Below the pieces are notes generated by a model. The model had not been told where the DNA came from, did not search any database, and worked only from the letters and a program-made list of their open reading frames with translations. Shown in pieces: positions 1 to 5,301 of a stretch of 5,301 bases of DNA (the first letter of the stretch is position 1; every line of letters starts with the position of its first letter). The DNA is from Bryobacterales bacterium (GTDB lineage: Bacteria > Acidobacteriota > Terriglobia > Bryobacterales > Bryobacteraceae), in contig PLGA01000282.1 of the NCBI GenBank assembly GCA_003139735.1, positions 1 through 5,301 on the forward strand, given 5' to 3'. The position numbers and the translations under genes are program-made.

Positions 1-608
1 ACGGGATTGAGCTGGTATAGCTCTTTGTACGCCGGCGGGACGATGGCAAACGAGTAGACAATCGGAACCAGCCAGAACAGGACCGTGTTGATCGATTCCA
101 CAAGGTAACGGATGTCGCGGATAAAGACGTTCAAAGACGCGGTGATCAACGAAAGCCCGCACACGAACACGATCTCCATGCACCAGACAAAAGGCAGCCA
201 GGCCCAGTGGCGGTTCGGCCGGCCGCCAAAAACGAACAGCAACACGATCAGAAGCCCGATTTGAATCAGCAGATGCAGACAGTTGGAGAGCACGGCCGCG
301 AGCGGGATGACCTCGCGCGGCACCGCCACCCGCTTGATCAACCCCGCGTTGTCCACAAGCGAAGTGGTCCCCGACATCCAGGCGACGCTAAAGAAGTTAA
401 ACGGCACCAGCCCGCACAACACGAAAACGCCGAAATGAGGAATAGACCGATTGGCGAATACCTTGGTGAAAACGAACGTCATCACCCCCATCATCACCAG
501 CGGATTCAATAACGACCACAAGACCCCTAACGACATGTTGCGGTAGCGGATCTTGAAGTCCTTTTCGATGAGGTTCGGGATGAGGAAGCTGTACTCGCCG
601 CTCCACAT
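1..608 (-). CDS. wzm: ABC-2 type polysaccharide export permease (Wzm-like), 3' end outside window
   Basis: This is the membrane subunit of an ABC exporter that would move a lipid-linked O-antigen or capsule-type polysaccharide across the inner membrane. Translating the minus strand from ATG 608 gives 202 residues with no stop. They show the family's amphipathic N-terminus, the motif [20 protein letters not shown] (residues 15-34), and hydrophobic segments near residues 28-51, 60-80, 100-128, 136-162 and 173-191. The cytoplasmic stretch [14 protein letters not shown] (90-103) is typical of the ABC2_membrane fold. Full-length relatives are about 260-280 residues, so roughly a quarter lies beyond position 1, as would the ATPase partner Wzt. 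An in-frame ATG at 647 would add 13 residues. I prefer 608 because it gives the usual N-terminus, has a GTGGGG stretch about 12 bases upstream, and lies downstream of the possible promoter at 646-654. The upstream neighbour is a gmd remnant; gmd next to wzm/wzt is a known arrangement in GDP-rhamnose polysaccharide loci such as the Pseudomonas A-band cluster. Confidence 0.88.
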   Translation of the reverse strand, partial: MWSGEYSFLIPNLIEKDFKIRYRNMSLGVLWSLLNPLVMMGVMTFVFTKVFANRSIPHFGVFVLCGLVPFNFFSVAWMSGTTSLVDNAGLIKRVAVPREVIPLAAVLSNCLHLLIQIGLLIVLLFVFGGRPNRHWAWLPFVWCMEIVFVCGLSLITASLNVFIRDIRYLVESINTVLFWLVPIVYSFAIVPPAYKELYQLNP

Positions 609-645
609 AATGAACAAAAGCCCCACGGAATCAATAGGAAAGAGC

Positions 646-654
646 ATTATAACA
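646..654 (-). promoter_or_regulatory. Possible extended -10 promoter for wzm
   Basis: The minus strand reads TGTTATAAT, a perfect match to the extended -10 pattern TGnTATAAT, in an AT-rich island within otherwise GC-rich DNA. I found no good -35 box at 15-19 bases upstream, which extended -10 promoters do not strictly need. Transcription would begin near 640-635. That lies inside the coding sequence if wzm starts at 647, but leaves a leader of about 30 bases if it starts at 608. This is a motif match only. Read-through from the upstream genes remains the default expectation. Confidence 0.35.
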
Positions 655-685
655 TGAGGGTTTTCGGGGCGGTTCGACCGGTTCT

Positions 686-828
686 CTATTCGGGACTGAG
701 CCTTGCGACCACTGCGTCGGCGATGCCCGCGGCCCGGCAATCGGCCTCGACCATCTCACGCACCAGTTCCTGGAAGCTGGTCCATCCTGCCCCGTAATTC
801 CAGTGATTAACGCTCTTCGCTTTGGCAT
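686..828 (-). pseudogene. gmd: GDP-mannose 4,6-dehydratase remnant: both ends joined, middle deleted
   Basis: Intact GMD (about 320-350 residues) converts GDP-mannose to GDP-4-keto-6-deoxymannose, the precursor of GDP-fucose and GDP-rhamnose. From ATG 828 the first 16 residues are MPKRRALITGITGQDG, the hallmark GMD N-terminus with the start of the Rossmann nucleotide-binding loop. Immediately after, near 779-784, similarity stops in that frame. In the next frame the sequence reads [14 protein letters not shown] (codons from 781), followed by a tail ending in RLSPE and TAG at 688-686. That is the GMD C-terminus pattern SFxELVxxMVxAD. About 280-290 codons, including the catalytic T/S, Y and K, are missing and the two ends are out of frame. 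The frame set by ATG 828 runs on to TGA at 633-631 and would give 65 residues, mostly unrelated. The start is 9 bases after the GH95-like stop, with no clear ribosome binding site. It could be a true deletion or a join made during assembly. Confidence 0.8.
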
Positions 829-837
829 AGAACGCGC

Positions 838-3309
838 TTACTGCGCCGGCCGGAGCGTGTAAGACACTCCAGGCTTGGTTGGGAGTTCAAGCGCGCCTTC
901 CCGCTCGGTAACGGAGACGGGCGTGGCCGAAGCGTCGCGCACCTCGACCCGTTTCGCCCCCCATGGATTCGCAACGCGCGCCAAGGCTCCCTTCTCGCTC
1001 TTGAGGGACACGTCCGACACAACCTTCCCGTCCCAGGAAGCCGACACCAGGAATGCCCCGGCGGCGCGCAAATCGCGGAAACGAGCCCTGCCGAGGCTGG
1101 CTCGGTTGGGAAACAGCCGGATCACGCCGTCGTAACTCTGCAGCAGGCACTCGTTGAGGACGGCGGGAAGGGAGAGGTTCTCCGTCCAGACGCCCATGCG
1201 CATCATGAAATCGAAGTCGGTGGCGTCGCTGTAACGGCCGCCGGTTTGGCGCACGCGGTCGTTGGCCACGCCGAGGGGCGTCATCGAGTAGCGCACTTCC
1301 CGCTTGAACCATTCGAGATCGAGCATTCCCAGGCGAGCCCGCGCCATGGGTTGCCAAACCAGATCGTTGCCGCCCTCGAGCCTCACGCCGCGGGCAGTCC
1401 TGCGCGCCACTTCGAGCACCTGCGGCGGGGAGCCGAGGCCGGCCTGCTCGCCGGGAAACACCGGGGCGAGAGTGACCGGCACGTTGTACACAACCTCCTG
1501 CGGCGCGCCGGCTACATCGAGCCAGACGCGGCCGGACGGCCCGTCGCCGGCGGGGTACGGGGCAAGATTCGCGCGCACTTCCCGCCAGCGCTCGCGCAAT
1601 GCGTCGTCGAGGGCCAGGACGCGCGACCCCTCCAATACGGCGTCCAGGAGAAACTCCGTGAGGGCGAGATCGATGATGCAGTCCCGGTTCAGGCGGTAAT
1701 CCACGGTAGCCCCCCAGTTCTCCGGCGAGACCGTGGGAACGATGTGATACTTTCCGTCTTCGCCCTTCTGGACGAACGCGACAAGAAAATCCGCGGCGGC
1801 GCGCAGCATGGGATAGACGCGGCGCAGGTAAGCCTCGTCGAGCGTGTACTTGTACTGCCACCAGAGGCTCTGCACGGTCCAAGGCGTTTCGCAGATTTCA
1901 TAACCCCAGGGCGGCGCGGGGTAGGGATTCACATTGCTCGGCACGGGATAGGCGGAGTGCGGGAAATACGCGCCCGGCAGGCCAAACTGCACGCGCGCGT
2001 TCCACTCGGCCATGGGCATTAGGCTTTCGACGAGGCGGGTGTAGGGCTCGTGCTGCTCCACGTGGTTGCTCGCGAACACGCCCCACCACACCTGCTGGGT
2101 GTTGTAGTTCATGTGATAATCGCCATGCCAGGCCGTGCCGATCTTGCCGCTGCTCCAGTTGCCGAACAAACCGGGCGCCACCTTGCCGGGGCCCAGGCAG
2201 CAGGCCAGAAAATACTGATTGCGGTACCAGATGGCCTCCAATTCCCGGTCGGCGAGTTCCACGGCGGACGCCGACCAGAACCGGCTCCAAGCCGCCGCGG
2301 AGTTGGCGCGCAGACCTGCGAATGGGGTCGAGGCCAGGCGCTCAGCCTCGGCGCGCGCATGACCGGCATTGTCCGGCGCGTCGCGCGGCGTGAACAGGGC
2401 GATGTCCAGGCGCAGAGGCTGGGCCGCGGCCGCGCGCAACGACACTCGACGGGCGCCGGCGCTTTCGGCGCTCCACTCTCCGGCGAGGACGCCGTACAGC
2501 GCGAAATCGCGGTCGTCTTTGGTTCTTGGAGGATTCGGCTGAGCCTCGGTGGGCGCGGTGGCCGGGAAATATTGGTAGCCGGAGAAGAAGCCGCTCCCGG
2601 CGTGGATCTCAGGCTCCGGCAATTTCGCCTCTGCGTCCCAATTGGGCTGGTAGGAGACGGATTGAATCGGGAGGGCGGCGCTGGAACTCAGGGCGATGTG
2701 GCCGCTCTCCCTGGCGACGAAGCAGACGATGTCGACAGGCCGCACTTGGCCGCGCAGATCGTCGTACTCCAGCGCCACGGTGAGAACTCCCGTGGAGATG
2801 TCCAACTCCTGGCGCACGACGCGGATGGCGCGCGAATCCCAGTGCAGCCAGACGACGCCGCAGGGCCACGGGCGCGGCCATGGCTTGCGATAGGACGACT
2901 GCATCAGGTCGGAGTACTCGCGGAAGAAATCGATGCGCGATTCGAGAAACGTCATCTCCGGCTGGCCGCGGCGCTTCGCCTCTTCACCGGCCCTGTTCCA
3001 GATTTCGAGCACTTCGCGGAACGGCTTGATATGCGCGGCATGCTCTTCGCTGACGCGAATGTCCCAAACGTCGTTCTTACCGATGTGGATGCCCATGGCA
3101 TCGGGACGCACCGTAACGCACACGCCGATGTCGCCGTTCCCAAGCAACAGTCCTTCGAAAAAGTCCGGCGTAGGCTCCGTGCGCACAAGGCCGTGCCGCC
3201 GGGCGATAACCGCGGCATCCGGGCGCGCGACGGAGTCCAGCGCCCCCTGCGAGGCCAGGGCCGCTCCCGCGGCGGCGGATTCCAGAAAAACGCGACGCGT
3301 GGTGGACAT
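838..3309 (-). CDS. Tat-exported GH95-like glycoside hydrolase (alpha-L-fucosidase superfamily)
   Basis: An 823-residue enzyme of the GH95 type, whose best-known members are inverting 1,2-alpha-L-fucosidases; some members act on L-galactosides. The N-terminus has a twin-arginine signal (TTRRVFLES, then a short Ala-rich core to about residue 20), so export as a folded protein is expected. Residues 54-65 (LLLGNGDIGVCV) fit the N-terminal GH95 domain's GNG motif. The (alpha/alpha)6 barrel carries GNW at 383-385 and GDYHMNYNTQ at 396-405, where N401 and N403 match the catalytic asparagines. TVSPEN at 526-531 has E530 as the likely general acid. The C-terminal motif ENLSLPAVLNECLLQS (710-725) lines up with the usual DGNFG...EMLLQS, but the catalytic Asp position is T709. 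Substrate is therefore uncertain. An in-frame TTG at 3354 would extend the protein, but ATG 3309 puts the Tat motif at the N-terminus and is only 8 bases after the upstream stop. GC is high, unlike the genes on either side. Confidence 0.82.
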   Translation of the reverse strand: MSTTRRVFLESAAAGAALASQGALDSVARPDAAVIARRHGLVRTEPTPDFFEGLLLGNGDIGVCVTVRPDAMGIHIGKNDVWDIRVSEEHAAHIKPFREVLEIWNRAGEEAKRRGQPEMTFLESRIDFFREYSDLMQSSYRKPWPRPWPCGVVWLHWDSRAIRVVRQELDISTGVLTVALEYDDLRGQVRPVDIVCFVARESGHIALSSSAALPIQSVSYQPNWDAEAKLPEPEIHAGSGFFSGYQYFPATAPTEAQPNPPRTKDDRDFALYGVLAGEWSAESAGARRVSLRAAAAQPLRLDIALFTPRDAPDNAGHARAEAERLASTPFAGLRANSAAAWSRFWSASAVELADRELEAIWYRNQYFLACCLGPGKVAPGLFGNWSSGKIGTAWHGDYHMNYNTQQVWWGVFASNHVEQHEPYTRLVESLMPMAEWNARVQFGLPGAYFPHSAYPVPSNVNPYPAPPWGYEICETPWTVQSLWWQYKYTLDEAYLRRVYPMLRAAADFLVAFVQKGEDGKYHIVPTVSPENWGATVDYRLNRDCIIDLALTEFLLDAVLEGSRVLALDDALRERWREVRANLAPYPAGDGPSGRVWLDVAGAPQEVVYNVPVTLAPVFPGEQAGLGSPPQVLEVARRTARGVRLEGGNDLVWQPMARARLGMLDLEWFKREVRYSMTPLGVANDRVRQTGGRYSDATDFDFMMRMGVWTENLSLPAVLNECLLQSYDGVIRLFPNRASLGRARFRDLRAAGAFLVSASWDGKVVSDVSLKSEKGALARVANPWGAKRVEVRDASATPVSVTEREGALELPTKPGVSYTLRPAQ

Positions 3310-3317
3310 ACCGTCAT

Positions 3318-3932
3318 CTATTCTACTTCCTGCCGCCTGGAATGGTACTTCCAAGAGGAGACAATCCCGGCGATCATACTTAGTCCGACTTTCAACGCCC
3401 GCGTGTTACTCGTATTACCGCCCTTGCTGACTCCGACGCGCGAGTGGAACGTGACGGGGCATTCGACAATCCTGACTCCGCATGCCAGCGCAGTGTCCAA
3501 AAAGTAAGCGTTGAATTCGAGGTTCACGCCTGGATCGAGCGATGGAAGAAGCTGGCGCAACACTCGATTCCGGCAAAGCTTGTACGTAGTTCCGGCGTCG
3601 GTGAATGTCCCTAACCCCGCGTGCTTCGCCTCAAGTAGCTTTCCAACAAAGAAGTTGCCATAGTACATGAACGTGGTCAACTGAGTCTCCCGGTCGCGCA
3701 ATTGCTCGACAATTCGGGTCCCGTTGACGATTTCGGCGTGCGGGAGGTATGCGAGGAATTTGTCAATGTCGTAAGCGCGGAAAGTCATGTCGCCTTCGCA
3801 CAACAACGTCAATCCGGTATCCCCGAGACGAGAACCTTCGGCCAGAGCCCGCCAGACGCAGTGACCGTAGCCGGGCTGTCGCTCGATAATCACCTCGGCT
3901 GCCGGCAAACCCTCGAATTCCCGATTCGTCAT
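3318..3932 (-). CDS. GT2-type glycosyltransferase lacking its N-terminal nucleotide-binding region
   Basis: This 204-residue product matches the middle and C-terminal parts of GT-A fold, family 2 glycosyltransferases of the polyprenyl-phosphate-mannose synthase-like kind, which move a sugar from a nucleotide donor at the inner face of the membrane. Visible motifs are ERQPGYGHCVWRALAEG (17-33, the GYG acceptor/nucleotide loop), LLCEGDMTF (43-51, metal-binding DxD-like strand), VNGTR (69-73), TDAGTTYKL (111-119) and NLEF (137-140). The expected first 50-80 residues, with the P-x-x-NE strand and the DxGSxD loop that hold the nucleotide, are absent. An in-frame TGA stands two codons upstream of GTG 3944, and the DNA before it encodes the methyltransferase. 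ATG 3932 overlaps the methyltransferase stop as ATGA, so translation by coupling is possible. A GTG at 3944 is the only other nearby start. Probably inactive as it stands. It could also be a pseudogene or a misjoined fragment. Confidence 0.72.
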   Translation of the reverse strand: MTNREFEGLPAAEVIIERQPGYGHCVWRALAEGSRLGDTGLTLLCEGDMTFRAYDIDKFLAYLPHAEIVNGTRIVEQLRDRETQLTTFMYYGNFFVGKLLEAKHAGLGTFTDAGTTYKLCRNRVLRQLLPSLDPGVNLEFNAYFLDTALACGVRIVECPVTFHSRVGVSKGGNTSNTRALKVGLSMIAGIVSSWKYHSRRQEVE

Positions 3933-4636
3933 TGGCCGGCGCACGAATCACTGGTCTTACTGCAAACTATGTACATCTGACCCGCCATCGGCCGGTACGG
4001 CAGCTTGAGATACAAGCGCAATAACCAGGGCCACTTCGGACCTCTCCCTTTTATCGACAAGGGAAGAAAACGACGTACGACCTTATCGATGTGAAACCCG
4101 AGCGTCATCAGGAGATCGGCAAGGCTGACGTCGGTGAATATCCCGATGTGCGTGTAATCGTCGAAGTACCTCTTATACGAATATCGGAAATTGGGCTGAA
4201 TCACGAGCAGTTTTCCGCCAGGACGCAGGATGCGCTTGACCCCGGCCAACGTAGCGAGAAGCTCTTCACGAGTCAGATGCTCGAACAAATTGCTCGCAAA
4301 GACAACGTCGAACTCCTCGTCCCTGAACTCGCTCAGCTCCGAACACGGCTGCACGTGGGTTACTACGCCTTCAGCGGCGAACTCTGAGATGCTCGGAGAG
4401 AGATCGATGACGTGCTTCTCCGCCGCTTGGATATTGTTAATGAAATCGCAGTATCCCCCACCTAGTTCAAGCGCTGAGGACGAGGTTGGAATCTCCGGCT
4501 GCAGGTAGCCGCACAACACCTTCCACAGGCGCTGCCTGCGCGGGTCGTGAGGGAGTCTGCTCGCGAAGTAGCCGCCGTCCACATAGTCGCGCCGGCGATT
4601 CGAGTCCGAACCTGCTTGTGGCTTGGGTTTATCCAC
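3929..4636 (-). CDS. Class I SAM-dependent methyltransferase
   Basis: A 235-residue Rossmann-fold methyltransferase of the Methyltransf_11/25 type. Motif I is ALELGGGYCDF (55-65), which binds the methionine part of SAM. The acidic residue ending strand 2 is D78 (HVIDLSP), expected to bind the ribose. Strand 4 is FDVVFASNLFEHLT (109-122), and the post-motif strand is LRPGGKLLVIQPN (137-149). The insert with YFDDYTHIGIFT (157-168) resembles that of sugar or lipid-linked-glycan methyltransferases, but the acceptor cannot be read from sequence. The start is GTG 4636 because an in-frame TGA lies just upstream and no downstream ATG precedes the conserved region. Initiation signals are weak (CAGAG right before GTG). 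The end MYIVCSK is where such proteins usually stop; the last eight residues, up to the ATGA overlap with the glycosyltransferase, may come from rearranged sequence. GC is near 50%, lower than the hydrolases. Likely role: modifying a nucleotide sugar, sugar chain or lipid carrier of the exported polysaccharide. Confidence 0.82.
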   Translation of the reverse strand: MDKPKPQAGSDSNRRRDYVDGGYFASRLPHDPRRQRLWKVLCGYLQPEIPTSSSALELGGGYCDFINNIQAAEKHVIDLSPSISEFAAEGVVTHVQPCSELSEFRDEEFDVVFASNLFEHLTREELLATLAGVKRILRPGGKLLVIQPNFRYSYKRYFDDYTHIGIFTDVSLADLLMTLGFHIDKVVRRFLPLSIKGRGPKWPWLLRLYLKLPYRPMAGQMYIVCSKTSDSCAGQ

Positions 4637-4686
4637 CTCTGTTAGCCGTCAATAGTAGCATACGCCCTTCGGCCGGAGACGCCCTT

Positions 4687-5301
4687 TCAAAACTCGCGGC
4701 GGACGGTGTGCGCCGCCTGCACGTCCGTCACGGGACTGCAATGGCGCGTCTCGAAGTTCTCCACGTCCTTCAGCACGAACGTCGATGCGCCCGCGGCCTT
4801 CTGCGACTTGACGTTCTCAAAACTCGCCCCATTCACCTGGTCGAGGACGAACGCCGGCCGCCCGTCCTCGCGCAGAAATCCGACCTCCACGTTGGACATT
4901 TCAATCCCCGTGGCGTGACGGATGAAGAATCCGTACGCCGGCATCAGGCCGAACATAGACGGCTCGGGATACTCCTCCTCCCTCTCCGGCGTTTCGAATG
5001 GCTCGCGCGGCGGCACGCCGCCCTGGGCGCGAAAGAAGAACGCGTTCACCACGTCGGCGGGCTGTTTCGCGACCTGGTCCAGAGTGAGGCCGCCCCGGTA
5101 CCAGATCCGAATATTGCTGAGCCGGACGTCTTCCACATCGTGGCCGGGAATGCCGCTTATGATCGAGCCGTACCGCGGATCGGCGTCGTAGACGACAACG
5201 CCGCTGATCGAAATGCGGCGGATGGCGCCGACGGCGGTTCCCTCCGGCGCACGCATGCGGCTGCCCAGCCGGAGGAATATCGGCGCGTTGGAAACCTCCC
5301 G
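4687..5301 (-). CDS. GH28-family (polygalacturonase-like) glycoside hydrolase, C-terminal part
   Basis: The last 204 residues of a right-handed parallel beta-helix glycosidase; the reading frame is open to the window edge, so the start lies beyond 5301. The first visible residues, REVSNAPIFLRLGSRMR, match the late GH28 coil in which an Arg-containing strand (the R-I-K equivalent) contacts the substrate. Next come successive helix coils of the pattern I-x-I/N-V: RRISISGVVV, then SGIPGHDVEDVRLSNIRI, then IEMSNVEV and FENVKSQ. The Asp catalytic residues of GH28 lie upstream and cannot be checked. GH28 members hydrolyse polygalacturonan or related uronide/rhamnogalacturonan chains, and are normally exported. 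An internal ATG at 5256 is not the start, because the conserved coil begins before it. The stop TGA is at 4689-4687, 50 bases before the methyltransferase. GC in the 60-base blocks I counted is about 62-70%. Confidence 0.8.
   Translation of the reverse strand, partial: REVSNAPIFLRLGSRMRAPEGTAVGAIRRISISGVVVYDADPRYGSIISGIPGHDVEDVRLSNIRIWYRGGLTLDQVAKQPADVVNAFFFRAQGGVPPREPFETPEREEEYPEPSMFGLMPAYGFFIRHATGIEMSNVEVGFLREDGRPAFVLDQVNGASFENVKSQKAAGASTFVLKDVENFETRHCSPVTDVQAAHTVRREF

Noticed and set aside
397..606. Minus-strand 69-codon open frame starting inside wzm
   Set aside because: It is the wzm sequence read in the wrong frame; the neighbouring frame gives a membrane protein with clear ABC-2 permease features.
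1246..2022. Plus-strand open frame of 258 codons
   Set aside because: Antisense to the GH95-like gene, with low-complexity composition and no recognisable motif. The sense strand carries clear GH95 motifs in the same interval.
3310..3354. TTG start at 3354 for the GH95-like protein
   Set aside because: It would place 15 extra residues before the twin-arginine motif and overlap the glycosyltransferase end. ATG 3309 gives a normal Tat signal peptide.
2050..3507. Plus-strand open frame of 485 codons
   Set aside because: It lies antisense across the GH95-like gene and into the glycosyltransferase gene, is rich in Arg, Gly, His and Ala, and shows no domain. Long antisense frames are expected in high-GC DNA opposite a real gene.
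4662..4686. Eight-base direct repeat ACGCCCTT at 4662-4669 and 4679-4686, in the gap after GH28
   Set aside because: Two copies 17 bases apart could be an operator, but the repeat is short, and there is no symmetry or regulator gene nearby to support it.
4655..4690. Possible terminator after GH28
   Set aside because: The palindromic core around CGGCCG has no usable loop and no T-run follows it on the minus strand.
4637..4695. Possible promoter before the methyltransferase (TTGAAA and TATGCT on the minus strand)
   Set aside because: The two boxes are 22 bases apart, too far for a standard promoter, and the -10 match is weak.

Overview
The window looks like part of a surface-polysaccharide locus from a GC-rich, soil-type bacterium. 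The mix of a Tat-exported GH95-like enzyme and a GH28 enzyme next to glycan-assembly genes resembles Acidobacteriota of the Solibacter/Bryobacter type. That placement is an inference from protein style, since there is no rRNA or other marker in the window.

Every credible gene lies on the minus strand, so transcription runs from high to low coordinates. In that order they are: the C-terminal 204 residues of a GH28-family beta-helix glycosidase (5301-4687, open at the window edge); a class I SAM methyltransferase (4636-3929); a GT2-type glycosyltransferase missing its N-terminal third (3932-3318); a full-length Tat-exported GH95-like glycoside hydrolase (3309-838); a scar of gmd, GDP-mannose 4,6-dehydratase, in which the first 16 codons are joined out of frame to the last 31 (828-686); and the N-terminal 202 residues of a Wzm-type ABC-2 permease for polysaccharide export (608-1, running off the window). 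Gaps are short (50, -4, 8, 9 and 77 bases), so the genes could be one transcription unit. A consensus extended -10 element sits just before wzm. No tRNA, rRNA, CRISPR array, insertion sequence or convincing terminator was seen, and there is no non-coding stretch longer than 300 bases.

As a system, the methyltransferase, glycosyltransferase, gmd and wzm would fit synthesis and ABC export of a polysaccharide containing a 6-deoxyhexose made from GDP-mannose. The two hydrolases would act on glycans outside the cytoplasm. Two of the biosynthetic genes are broken, both by loss of internal sequence rather than by point mutation. The biosynthetic genes are also clearly lower in GC (about 45-55% in the 60-base blocks I counted) than the two hydrolases (about 62-78%). 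The most interesting reading is a mosaic locus undergoing deletion. The main alternative is that the two joins are assembly collapses, because the deletions fall within the glycan genes, which are variable between strains.
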